Positions 48,301 through 59,927 of a stretch of 64,000 nucleotides of DNA are shown piece by piece. Origin of the DNA: Nematostella vectensis (taxonomy: Eukaryota > Cnidaria > Anthozoa > Actiniaria > Edwardsiidae); NCBI RefSeq assembly GCF_932526225.1, contig NC_064047.1:8609994-8673993 (forward strand), written 5' to 3'. A program made the position numbers and the translations under genes. Under the pieces are notes generated by a model. It worked only from the letters and a program-made list of their open reading frames with translations, made no database searches and had not been told where the DNA came from. Positions within the stretch are counted from its first letter, which is position 1. Each line of letters opens with the position of its first letter.

Positions 48301-51300
48301 TAGTTAGAGGTTTGCTTTATTAAAGGGGTTTTCCGTATGTGATTGCTTCGAAACACGATGGTATTTTTCGAGTTCACCTATATTACAGATTGCACGTTCT
48401 GCGTTCGAAAACGCACTTTGATTTGCTGTATAATCCGAATCTGTTGAAACAGTAAATTGTTTATCAATTCATTCCATACCCTGAGATCTCGTGTTACACG
48501 GCATCATGTGCAGCGTGAGCTAGAAGATTTCTCTCCTGCGTCTTTTTATAATGAGAACAATACGAATGGGTCATTCTTGGATGAAACCGACGGCAAAAAG
48601 AACAATATTTGATTTGGATGCAGACAAATTTGGGCTGGATACAGCCGTGATCGAGCCAAGCCACGGGACTAAAAGGGCGCCAATTTCGTTTCGCGCCATC
48701 ACAAGTCTTTGGTTCATTGAGATCAAGTATGATTAGTCCGACCTGGGAACACTAAAAATATCCACTTGGTGAATTGTTCACAGAAAGACATGACATATTT
48801 GGTATAGCGAAAAGAGATTCTGGGAGAGCTGTGCAAAGAAGAAAAAGGTCATTACTAGGGTAAGCCAATTCGAGTGTCCTTGGTGTTGGTTTTAGAAATA
48901 GCTTGTTTAATGACTTGTTAAAGTTCGAGTACTATACGTAGTTTTGAAGATGTAAGGCTACTCCTTTTATTTTCTAAAGTCATCTTCTCCATTTGATCTC
49001 TTCTGACCCCTAGTCCGCGTTAATTATCGTTATCACCGGCAATCTGCATCTGTTGACAGAAGGCTATTTGTATTGACCTTTTTGCGGGATAAGAATGATT
49101 CCGTGTGATTGGTCAAGTCGCGTCGAAGAACGCGGAATCACGAAGGCTCAAATTTCAAGATCATTTCATTGGCTGACTGGCGTTCTCCAGACGCGTTGAA
49201 TTAAGGCTATTGAAGTGACGGTCTCTGATGGTTGACCCGCGTTTTGAGGACGTGAAAACAACGCTCTCGCAAAAGTACACATTTAAATGGGAAAGTACAT
49301 TTTTAAATGGGAAAGTGTTAGTGACACGTTTATTTTTAATCAATATGTTCCGATGTTACCCTAAATACGGGATTCGCTGATACATGAGCAGTCCTGCGCT
49401 AAAGGAAGTGAATAATTGTATCATTATTGGCTAATGCAAGAGCAGGACTGCGCTTTGTGTCTTGTGACCACTTGCAATGATAAGCACTCCAACTCGCGTT
49501 GCTATACGTTATAGCCAGCTTGATCATACTAATGTTATTTTTGATTTGATAAGATAACAGCCGCTTTGCTAACAGTGGAGTACAAAATATATTGAAAGAT
49601 AAGCACAAAACGGTGCAGTCGTGCGCGAAACTCGTAATTAACTCACAAGTTTTCCCGTTTCGCATCACTTTCATAACTATAGACATGTTTACTTTTAAAC
49701 AACATGTTTGATTGAAAATACGAAACTAAGCAGAGTAGATTAACCAAGTGGCAGGCACAAGGGCATAAGCTGCTCTGCGCTAGGTAGAAGTTCACATGGG
49801 TTCCGATATCACGCTAAATACGGGATTCGCTGATACATGAGCAGTCCTGCGCAACAGGAAGTGAATAATTGTATCATTATTGGCTAATGCGAGCGCAGGG
49901 CTGCGCTCAAGTTTTGCCGTTTCGCGTTACTTTCATAACGAGCCCGGAATTTTTCAAAATAAGCGAGTACTTAACAGATAATTGAGAAGTACTCTGGATA
50001 TAGTGAACACTTTCCCATTTAAAAATGTACTTTCCCATTTAAATGTGTACTTTTGCGAGAGCGTTGTTTTCACGTCCTCAAACCGCGGGTCAACCAATCA
50101 GAGACCGTCACTTCAATAGCCTTAATTCAACGCGTCTGGAAAACGCAAGTCAGCCAATGAAATGATCTTGAAATTTGAGCCTTCGTGATTCCGCGTTCTT
50201 CCACGCGACCTGACCAATCACACTGAATCATTCTTATCCCACAAAAAGGGCAATACAAATAGCCTTCTGTCAACAGATGCAGATTGCCGGTGATAACGAT
50301 AATTAACGCGGACTAGGGGTCAGAAGAGATCAAATGGAGAAGATGACTTTAGAAAATAAAAGGAGTAGCCTTCAAAACTACGTATAGTACCCGAACTTTA
50401 ACAAGTCATTAAACAAGCTATTTCTAAAACCAACACCAAGGACACTCGAATTGGCTTACCCTAGTAATGACCTTTTTCTTCTTTGCACAGCTCTCCCAGA
50501 ATCTCTTTTCGCTATACCAAATATGTCATGTCTTTCTGTGAACAATTCACCAAGTGGGTATTTTTAGTGTTCCCAGGTCGGACTAATCATACTTGATCTC
50601 AATGAAACAAAGACTTGTGATGGCGCGAAACGAAATTGGCGCCCTTTTAGTACCGTTGGCTCGAACACGGCTGTATCCAGCCCAAATTTGTCTGCCATCC
50701 AAATCAAATATTGTTCTTTTTGCCATCGCTTTCATCCAAGAATGACCCATTCGTATTGTTCTCATTATAAAAAGATGCAGGAGAGAAATCTTCTAGCTCA
50801 CGCTGCACATGATGCCGTGTAACACGAGATCTCAGGGTATGGAATGAATTGATAAACAATTTACTGTTTCAACAGATTCGGATTATACAGCAAATCAAAG
50901 TGCGTTTTCGAACGCAGAACGTGCAATCTGTAATATAGGTGAACTCGAAAAATACCACCGTGTTTCGAAGCAATCACATACGAAAAACCCCTTTAATAAA
51001 GCAAACCTCTAACTTCTGAAACATCTCACCGAAACGTGAAAGAGGAAGATAGTATACAACATCATCATTTATTACAAGGAGAACGAATAAAAGCCAATCA
51101 CATTCCCAATCAGTGCGTTTGCAGACGCAACGAGTGTCTAGGATCGATTTACAAAGATACATAGGCATGGAAAGCCGGTAAAAATTTTAGTGTACTATGT
51201 ATCTAAAGTGACTAGCCTTTAAACAATATATCGGCGTTTTCTTACTTTGTAAGTCAAGCAAGCAAAATGTTTTCTTCATTTCACAGAGATTGGACATAGC

Positions 51301-54300
51301 CATGCGTTATATTTTCTTCTCAATAGACACTCAAGAGTAGGCTTTGAAGACAAACCGGAAACTGTGCGTTTTAAAGACGCAGGCTAGTCAATAGTGTGAA
51401 AGAATCTAATTTTCGGTACGAGAAACACATTATGGCGTTTGTAATTGGTTGTTAGAAGGCGAGGTTGGTAAAACTTTCTTATTCAAACATCAAAAGCAAG
51501 CTGTTATAAGTCGATTTACGTCTAGTTATGTGCTTTGGGAAAGCACCCGACTCCGGGACAGATGGAGCACCAAAGGTTGAGCTCTCTGTTGGTGGTCATA
51601 TGATATGATTAACAAACTGCTATCTTGTAAGCTAGGAGATAAGGCCCGAGCTAGGGAGCTTTGCTCTTTGCACACAAGCATTCCAAGCACCAGTCGAGCA
51701 AAAGAGCGCATCAATATAATTCTAGAGAAAAATCAAAAGATTTGAACAGATAATCTGTTTAAAAGAATTTAGCCTATTATCATCCTACAGTATCCTAGAT
51801 TCATGCATAGGGACAGTCGGATATTACAGCTTGGTGTTACATTTTTTCAACTTGACAAAGTTAGCACGTGGGAGCCCCAGCACATATACCCGCGGCTATT
51901 TACTCAAGTTGTGGTTGCTTCGAAACATGATGGTATTTTTCGAGTTCACCTATATTACAGATTGTACGTTTCTGCGTTCGAAAACGCACTTGCTACGTTT
52001 TGATTTGCTGTATAATTAGAATCTGTCAATATTTAATTGCAACAACAGCAAATTGTTTATCAATTCATTCCATACCCTGAGATCTTGTGTTACACGGCAT
52101 CATGTGCAGCGTGAGCTAGAAGATCTTTTTATAATGAGAACAATACGAATGGGTCATTCTTGGAGGGAACCAATTGCAAAAAGAACGTGCAATCTGTAAT
52201 ATACGTAAGGGGTAACGATGGGTACCTTAAAATTTCGAAAATCTAGCAAAAATTTCGCAAAGTCTCGGAATCTCGGCGTTTTTACGGAAGTCTCGAAGTC
52301 TCGTTTTTCCCCACGACATTTTAGGATCTTGGAGCCTCTTTTTGTACCACGTTCTCGGAGTCTCTGTTAAACGCGATCTGTTTTATGTTGTTACTGCTAA
52401 GGGTTTCCCTCTTTTTCGAGTCTCGAGTCTTAAGCCTTTCCGCTCTAGCTATTCTTTTTCAACTAATGTTTATGACATACCTCGAGCAAGTTATCTGATG
52501 TCCGAACACAAGCTAGTAAAAGCTCGGACACGGATTCCGAAATTTGACTTAAAGTCTCGGGCTCGGATTCTAAAACGCGGTCTCGGCGCCTCGGCAAATC
52601 TCGAACTTACTCATCGCTACCCCTAAAAGGGGTCTCTAGAACGCGCCAACATCCCAGAACATCGGCTTTATTCTCAGAGCGTATTGTTCACTGTTTATTG
52701 GCAACAAAATGTCTAGTTCTCGGATAAACAACTACTTTTGGAAAATAGTAATCTGGCGGTGTTTAAAGTTTGCGAGGATATAATATTTTCACTGGCTTTC
52801 CATGCCTATATCTGTCTCTTGATCTCGTGCTTGCATGAATATCTAGACCGTTGCATTTTCGAACGCACTAATAGACATGCGATTGGTTTTATCCTAAGGG
52901 ATAAATTACTTGACATTGTTATTTATACCCTGCTTATACTCAAGCTCACCAAACTATAGACAAAAATGCTCAATGAAATAAATTGTAGTCCACTACTTTG
53001 AATGTAAACCCAGGAAGGTGACATGAATGTAGGAAATATTATGAACTTATACCCAAAATTAAGCAAACCAAAAGCACATAACTAGCTTTAAAGACGTAAA
53101 TCAACTATAAATCAACTAATAACAGCTTGCTTTGATGTTTGAACAAGAAAAATTATATCAAGTTCTTACAAGCAATTACAAGCGCCATGTGTTTCTTGTA
53201 CCGAAAATTAGATTCTTCTACACTATTGACTAGCCTGCGTCTTTAAAACGCACACTTTCCGGTTTGTTCGGGCCTTATCTCCTAGCTTACAAGATGGCAG
53301 TTTTTTAATCATATCATATGACCACCAACAGAGAGCTCAACCTTTGGTGCTCCATCTGTCCCGGAGTCGGGTGCTTTCCTAAAGCACATAACTAGACGTA
53401 AATCAACTTATAACAGCTTGCTTTTGATGTTTGAATAAGAAAGTTGTATCAACCTCGTCTTCTAACAACCAATTACAAACGTCATAATGTGTTTCTCGTA
53501 CCGAAAATTAGATTCTTTCACACTATTGACTAGCCTGCGTCTTTAAAACGCACAGTTTCCGGTTTGTTTTCAAAGCCTACTCTTGAGTGTCTATCGAGAA
53601 GTATAACGCATGGCTATGTCCGATCTCTGTGAAATGAACAAAACATTTTGCGTGCTTGACTTACAAAGTAAGAAAACGCCGATATATTGTTTAAAGGCTA
53701 GTCACTTTAGATACATAGTACACTAAAAATTTTACCGGCTTTCCATGCCTATGTAGCTTTGTAAATCGATCCTAGACACTCGTTGCGTCTGCAAACGCAC
53801 TGATTGGGAATGTGATTGGCTTTTATTCGTTCTCCTTGCAATAAATGATGATGTTGTATACTATCTTCCTCTTTCACGTTTCGGTGAGATGTTTCAGTAG
53901 TTAGAGGTTTGCTTTATTAAAGGGGTTTTCCGTATGTGATTGCTTCGAAACACGATGGTATTTTTCGAGTTCACCTATATTACAGATTGCACGTTCTGCG
54001 TTCGAAAACGCACTTTGATTTGCTGTATAATCCGAATCTGTTGAAACAGTAAATTGTTTATCAATTCATTCCATACCCTGAGATCTCGTGTTACACGGCA
54101 TCATGTGCAGCGTGAGCTAGAAGATTTCTCTCCTGCGTCTTTTTATAATGAGAACAATACGAATGGGTCATTCTTGGATGAAACCGACGGCAAAAAGAAC
54201 AATATTTGATTTGGATGCAGACAAATTTGGGCTGGATACAGCCGTGATCGAGCCAAGCCACGGGACTAAAAGGGCGCCAATTTCGTTTCGCGCCATCACA

Positions 54301-57300
54301 AGTCTTTGGTTCATTGAGATCAAGTATGATTAGTCCGACCTGGGAACACTAAAAATATCCACTTGGTGAATTGTTCACAGAAAGACATGACATATTTGGT
54401 ATAGCGAAAAGAGATTCTGGGAGAGCTGTGCAAAGAAGAAAAAGGTCATTACTAGGGTAAGCCAATTCGAGTGTCCTTGGTGTTGGTTTTAGAAATAGCT
54501 TGTTTAATGACTTGTTAAAGTTCGAGTACTATACGTAGTTTTGAAGATGTAAGGCTACTCCTTTTATTTTCTAAAGTCATCTTCTCCATTTGATCTCTTC
54601 TGACCCCTAGTCCGCGTTAATTATCGTTATCACCGGCAATCTGCATCTGTTGACAGAAGGCTATTTGTATTGACCTTTTTGCGGGATAAGAATGATTCCG
54701 TGTGATTGGTCAAGTCGCGTCGAAGAACGCGGAATCACGAAGGCTCAAATTTCAAGATCATTTCATTGGCTGACTGGCGTTCTCCAGACGCGTTGAATTA
54801 AGGCTATTGAAGTGACGGTCTCTGATGGTTGACCCGCGTTTTGAGGACGTGAAAACAACGCTCTCGCAAAAGTACACATTTAAATGGGAAAGTACATTTT
54901 TAAATGGGAAAGTGTTAGTGACACGTTTATTTTTAATCAATATGTTCCGATGTTACCCTAAATACGGGATTCGCTGATACATGAGCAGTCCTGCGCTAAA
55001 GGAAGTGAATAATTGTATCATTATTGGCTAATGCAAGAGCAGGACTGCGCTTTGTGTCTTGTGACCACTTGCAATGATAAGCACTCCAACTCGCGTTGCT
55101 ATACGTTATAGCCAGCTTGATCATACTAATGTTATTTTTGATTTGATAAGATAACAGCCGCTTTGCTAACAGTGGAGTACAAAATATATTGAAAGATAAG
55201 CACAAAACGGTGCAGTCGTGCGCGAAACTCGTAATTAACTCACAAGTTTTCCCGTTTCGCATCACTTTCATAACTATAGACATGTTTACTTTTAAACAAC
55301 ATGTTTGATTGAAAATACGAAACTAAGCAGAGTAGATTAACCAAGTGGCAGGCACAAGGGCATAAGCTGCTCTGCGCTAGGTAGAAGTTCACATGGGTTC
55401 CGATATCACGCTAAATACGGGATTCGCTGATACATGAGCAGTCCTGCGCAACAGGAAGTGAATAATTGTATCATTATTGGCTAATGCGAGCGCAGGGCTG
55501 CGCTCAAGTTTTGCCGTTTCGCGTTACTTTCATAACGAGCCCGAAATTTCTCAAAATAAGCGAGTCCTTAACAGATAATTGAAAAGTACTCTGGATGTAG
55601 TGAGAAGTTTATTTTTAATCAATATGTTTGAGTTAAAATACGAAACTAAGCCGAGTAGATTAACCAGGTTAATTAACCAGGCGCTAGGTAGCAGTTCACG
55701 TGGGTTCCGATATCACGCTAAATACGGGATTCGCTGATACATGAGCAGTCCTGCGCTAAAGGAAGTGAATAATTGTATCATTATTGGCTAATGCAAGCGC
55801 AGGACTGCGCTTTGTGTCTTGTGACCACTTGCAATGATAAGCACTCCAACTCGCGTTGCCTCGCGTTATAGCCGGCTTGATCATTCCGAGTTTACTATTA
55901 AGCGACCAAAGATGGATATTTGTATGGTTGCATACGCATTTACAACGAAAGCAAAGTAACAAGTCTGCCGTGGCCGATTAAGGCTTGCCAAGCTTCCAGT
56001 TGAAATTGGAAAATAACGCAAGGACTCTTCTGGGATACAAGGTATTCAAAGAAATATCATAAACTCCGAAAATAAGGAAGGCATTATATTGGAGTTAATC
56101 GATTAAATCTAAGGAGGAGATACACGAAGGAAGTTCCAGTATTTGAGAACACTGTTCTTAACGCGCCAAAACAATCCCGCCAAATTAGCACCCTTCAAGT
56201 AAGCTAAAAATAATACACATATCAAACACAAAAAGTATCAATTTGAGAAACTATAATAATAAAAGAGGACCTGTGAAAATAATGTCGCTCCTTTTTAGCT
56301 TATTGTATTTAGTCAAAGGAAGGTGTTTTCGTTCAGACTTTCAGAGGTTTTGTTTTACCTTTTGTTTGAGAATTAACAAAGGCTTTACCCCTGTTGACAT
56401 GTAATAACCAGATATTTATGCCATACAGAGTAGTCTGGTTACTGTATGTCAACACCTCCTTGATGTCACCGAGATCTATAACGTCTGATTGGCTCAAACC
56501 GCGCAGATCTGCGCCGTGCAAACCCCAAATCATAGCTCGATAGCTGATTGGTTTAACCTTGAGCAGAACTGCGTACGGGGTCAGGACCCTAAGATGTTTC
56601 CACTTAATAGGTTTTTTTTCCAGTTTAGAATTGATCACTGTTAACATAGTAAAAAAAATGAAATAGTAAAAAAAGAGTCAACCAGAAAAAATCGTCCTTG
56701 CTTTAACAACAAAAACAAATACCAAACACCAGGAACACCAACATAAAGGCACAGGAACAATAACAAGGAAAAGAACAAGCAACAACTACTGATACTCACA
56801 GCTTCCTTCTGGCAGGGAGTTGCTGTTACATGATCCACATGTAGAGCACTTCCACTCCATGGACCTAGTGGAGAATGGGAAGTATGACAATGAGCTAGGC
56901 ATGCCTGCACAATGTTAATAAAGGGGCATTTTGGACTTTCTACTTCATAGACCAATAGGGGAGGTTGACAATTAGCTATTATCATGCCTACACAACGTAT
57001 ACAAAGGGGGAAATTGCACTTTCACTCCATAGACATACGGAAGGTTGAAAATGGGCTATTTACATGCCTACACAACATTGACAAAGGGGAAAATTGCACT
57101 TTGACTTCATAGACCTAGGGGAGGATGGCAATAAGCTTAGCATGGCCACACAACAATGACAAAGGGGCACATTGCACTTTCATTCCATAGACCTAGGGTA
57201 GGACGGCAATAAGCTTCACATGGCCACACAACGTTGATAAAGGGGCACATTGCACTTTCATCATTGACCTACTGTAGGGGAGGATGACAAATAGCTTAAC

Positions 57301-59710
57301 ATGGCTAGACAACGTTGTTAAAGGGGCACATTGCACTTTTATTCCATAGACCTAAAGGGGGAGAGGGGGTATTGACATATTTTCTTTTGTATCACTTACT
57401 TTCTGGCTAGCACAGCTCTTTCCTTGGGTGTGTAGTCAAGAGCACCTATGGCCCCAGCCCCCTTGGTGGGCATGAAGCCTATAATAGCCATCAGCACAGT
57501 ACGGACTAAAATGGAATAAGAATAGTTCTGCTTTTGATATTTTCACAAAATTTAATTCCCTTAATAGATAATTTTGCCCCAAAAATGTTAAACTAGTCTC
57601 ACAAAATTTGGCAGCCCTGGTGAATACTGAGAATGTATGAACATTTTCACAAAAAATAGGCTTGTGATGAGGTCCAAAATCTTGTGACTCCCGCATTATG
57701 CAGGTGAGTTGACAGCTACTGTATGGGAAGGGGAGTTCCGCACATCCCCTCCTATCTACATACCAGGGCCGTAGCCAGAATAAGGCAAGTGAGGCCTTCA
57801 CCATGGTAAAATTTTGATGTTTAGTGTTTCACAATTAAAAGGAAGGGGTTAAAACACCTGCTCATGTTGGATTTATCATCCAGTGGCTAGCTTTGCCTCG
57901 GTATAATTTTGATTCTGGCTACAGGCCAGCATTTATATGCTTGGTACCTAGCCCATGCTATTCAACTTACTGCTCCAAGATGGCTGCCACGTCTCTGGAT
58001 GATGGGCAGACATGCTCAGACAAATTTTCTTCCCAATCTCGAAACGCCCATTTGGCTGATTAAACAACATAAAAATGAGTAAAAAAGGAATTCCAATAGT
58101 TCAATTGCAATAAAATATCAACACATTGCATTACAAGTATAAATCTTTTTTATGTCAAAATTTTAAACCAATAATAGTAAGCCAAGATTAGAGTCACAAA
58201 AATAGCATTTCAGATTGTCTAACCCTCCCAGTTTCATTGGAATTATTGATTGGATTTGAAATTTAGCAACTGTATTTTCCAACAGAACACTAGAGAAACA
58301 TTATTTTCTCATATTTTTCTTTAAGTGACTTACAGCACTAAGCAATAATGCAGGAATTTCACTTATGAATGTATTTTTTGTGTGTTGTGTGTTTCAAGAG
58401 GAGAGGGGAAGGAGTTGGTACTTTTGTAGGGGGGGGGGGAGAGTTTTTACTGAACATAGAATCACATATATGTATTTTAAATTGTTTGCTTTACTGCATT
58501 TTGAAAAATAGCATTAAAAAATTAACCAGTTCATAAGATCTTTTTAGCCTGAAGGTCGCTCTTCCTTTTGCAATTTGTATATCCATCAAACAAACCTGAT
58601 GCTGGAGACTTTTGTATTATGATACTGACTAGACAGTAAATTCTTTCCACGGCATAAGGTATCCTAGATACTGTACTGGTGTAATAGAGCCATACCGTTA
58701 AAAGCATAATACTTGGTGGCTTCATGGGGTACTCTGGCGGGAGAATTATGCGCCCATGGTAACGGCCCCCTGCAAACTCTGTATCTGGTGGCCCACGTAC
58801 AGTGAAGTGCCACTCAAACAAGTTGTCCTGGCAACATAAACAAAATGTCATGTAAGATGAAATATGGCTGATTGAGAAAATGTTGTCCTACTGCATTTTA
58901 GTTGTGCATTGTACAAAAGATATTTGTTTGCACGGTTTTAAGGAGTGTAAAAAAGATGTGTGCTAGTAACAAAAGATTATCAAAGACAACACCTTAGATA
59001 TAAACAAGGACAGATGTTAAAGAACAGTTGTTGTACTCAATGTACAACATTTTGATGATGTTTCCTTGTTAAACAACCAAGGAAAGATTGTAATTATATC
59101 TAAATTGAATAAATAAAACAGTTACTATATTTTGCCGTTTATTGGTAACACTAAAAACATTTCTGATCTATGAAGCAACATGCTAAACATTCGTAACATT
59201 GTGGCATAAATATCACATTGAAATAATTGTTTCCTTACTTGCCACCAGCGCACATTCAAATCATAACAATTAATTCCATTTCTGAATAGTTAACAGGAAA
59301 ACAGGTACCTAGTAAAAATAGCTTAGACTGGCAGATACAACAGCAAGGAATTATTGGAGAAAAACTTTCAAAAAAGCCAAAACGAAACTAGAACATTACT
59401 AGCTCTCAAATAGGGAGTACCTTTTGTGTTAAAGGGTAACCTTTTATGTTTCTGGCCCCTAATATTTCTGGAACCAGCAAATAGATGATAACCACAACGT
59501 CAAGCATAATTTTGCATACTTACCTCCAGCGGCTGAGCATGGTATAGTTCAGTGGCATTTCGGAGCTCCTTCGCCTCTCGCATCAACCTCTTCACCGCTT
59601 CAAAACAAACGACATTAACTTTCAAAAACGCCTACGAAATAACTCTAAAAGCCATACAATAAGAAATTGATAGCCTCACCGGGACTCCGAAGATTATACT
59701 GCTTCTCCAT
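42355..59710 (-). CDS. UBE2J1: Ubiquitin-conjugating enzyme E2 J1 (Ubc6e type), complete CDS
   Basis: Eight minus-strand exons with matching phases: 59710-59680, 59597-59524, 58827-58696, 58055-57971, 57505-57400, 56864-56800, 43633-43566 and 42951-42355. They sum to 1158 nt (385 residues). The UBC fold runs from [10 protein letters not shown] to about residue 150 with [30 protein letters not shown], the catalytic Cys in [20 protein letters not shown], and the J-family extension [28 protein letters not shown] patch follows, then a Gln/Asn/Pro-rich linker and a C-terminal tail anchor ([18 protein letters not shown]). It is an ER-membrane E2 acting in ER-associated degradation. Intron 6 (43634-56799) is 13.2 kb because of one inserted element; intron 5 is a minisatellite. 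It shares a 217-bp head-to-head promoter with DNAJC8. Confidence 0.96.
43021..43171. mobile_element. MITE family with GCCAGCACCTGC ends, copy 2
   Basis: Partner of 19539-19680; inverted ends GCCAGCACCTGCCAGCATTG / GCTGGCAGGTGCTGGC. It lies in UBE2J1 intron 7. Confidence 0.85.
43274..43421. mobile_element. 148-bp MITE, CAGGGGCGTTGCCAGG / CCTGGCTACGCCACTG ends, TSD CAGAT
   Basis: Direct repeats CAGAT at 43269-43273 and 43422-43426. The end sequence and 5-bp TSD match the MITE at 3806. Second MITE in UBE2J1 intron 7. Confidence 0.87.
43651..44067 (+). repeat. Left terminal inverted repeat of the 13-kb element
   Basis: It contains an ORF (43625-43960, continuing from the flank) whose counterpart in the right repeat (56647-56333, minus) differs at only a few residues. 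A GCGCAGATCTGCGC palindrome lies between two CCAATCAG words. Confidence 0.88.
44181..49777. repeat. Direct repeat copy A (5,597 bp)
   Basis: Repeated at 49778-55374 with constant offset 5597. Inside it a left arm (about 44407-46058) is inverted at about 47667-49319, around a centre of about 1.6 kb holding a further partial inverted copy (46320-46560) and an inserted TCTCG-rich block (46611-47025). A small ORF (45168-44986 minus) has an inverted, diverged counterpart at 48551-48736 plus. Confidence 0.92.
46611..47028. mobile_element. TCTCG-rich insert with AGGGGTAACGATG ends
   Basis: Left AGGGGTAACGATGGGTA and right TACTCATCGCTACCCCT are imperfect inverted repeats. The interior is dense in TCTCG/CGAGA words. 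It occurs in both 5.6-kb copies (also 52208-52625), so it was inserted before the duplication. Confidence 0.6.
49778..55374. repeat. Direct repeat copy B (5,597 bp)
   Basis: Near-identical to copy A. I noticed one substitution (A in GGTTGATAAAAC at about 45873 versus G at about 51470). A third copy starts at 55375 and stays alike for about 170 bp before diverging near 55544. Confidence 0.92.
56226..56642 (-). repeat. Right terminal inverted repeat of the 13-kb element
   Basis: Reverse complement of 43651-44067 at about 98-99% identity over the part compared. Between 55560 and 56225 the element holds one more copy of the ATACGGGATTCGCTGATACA subrepeat and some unmatched sequence. Confidence 0.88.
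56840..57362 (-). repeat. About 80-bp minisatellite made of copies of the UBE2J1 exon 6 acceptor
   Basis: Seven units contain GCACTTTCATTCCATAGACC or variants. The first unit is exon 6 itself with its acceptor (minus strand CTAG|GTCCATGGAGTGG at 56864). The later units lie in intron 5, and at least two keep CTAG|GTCTATG after a pyrimidine-rich stretch. They fill almost the whole intron. Confidence 0.88.
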
Positions 59711-59927
59711 GTTTCTCTTTCAAAGAGAAACTCGTGGACTAGGAGTATTTTTTCGAGGAATGTTTCAATCGCCCATCTTTGATACGTGGCTGCACTAAAA
59801 ACATACAACACTATAGCTCTAGTACCCAGCGCCTTGCGGTACACAGGACACCCATCCTTTTTTTGTTGTGGGTTGTGGGTTTCCAGTGTTCTAGATGAAT
59901 GTCAGCGGTAGTTTGTTAGAAACCAAA
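59711..59927. promoter_or_regulatory. Divergent UBE2J1/DNAJC8 promoter region
   Basis: Only 217 bp separate the two start codons on opposite strands. No TATA box is obvious. CCAAAATGGCGGCCGCC spans the DNAJC8 start and matches the YY1-type AANATGGCGGC motif common at housekeeping starts. An in-frame upstream ATG for DNAJC8 lies at 59895. Confidence 0.6.

Larger units (their letters stand above)
43651..56642. mobile_element. 13-kb palindromic, apparently non-coding element in UBE2J1 intron 6
   Basis: Inverted ends of about 417 bp (43651-44067 and 56226-56642) start AACAGTGATCAATTC and differ at only 4 of the first 300 sites. The probable TSD is AACA (43647-43650, 56643-56646), short and therefore tentative. 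Between them lie two near-identical 5,597-bp direct repeats, each itself a palindrome, plus a partial third start. The longest ORFs are about 100-110 codons; no transposase, polymerase or integrase motif is seen. Removing it leaves an intron of about 174 bp, like its neighbours, which supports insertion. It may be a giant foldback or non-autonomous DNA transposon; the superfamily is unknown. Confidence 0.85.

Noticed and set aside
44986-54333. Small ORFs (60-95 codons) repeated through the 13-kb element as genes
   Set aside because: They recur because the DNA is duplicated; inverted counterparts are frame-diverged (for example 45168-44986 versus 48551-48736) and no domain is seen.
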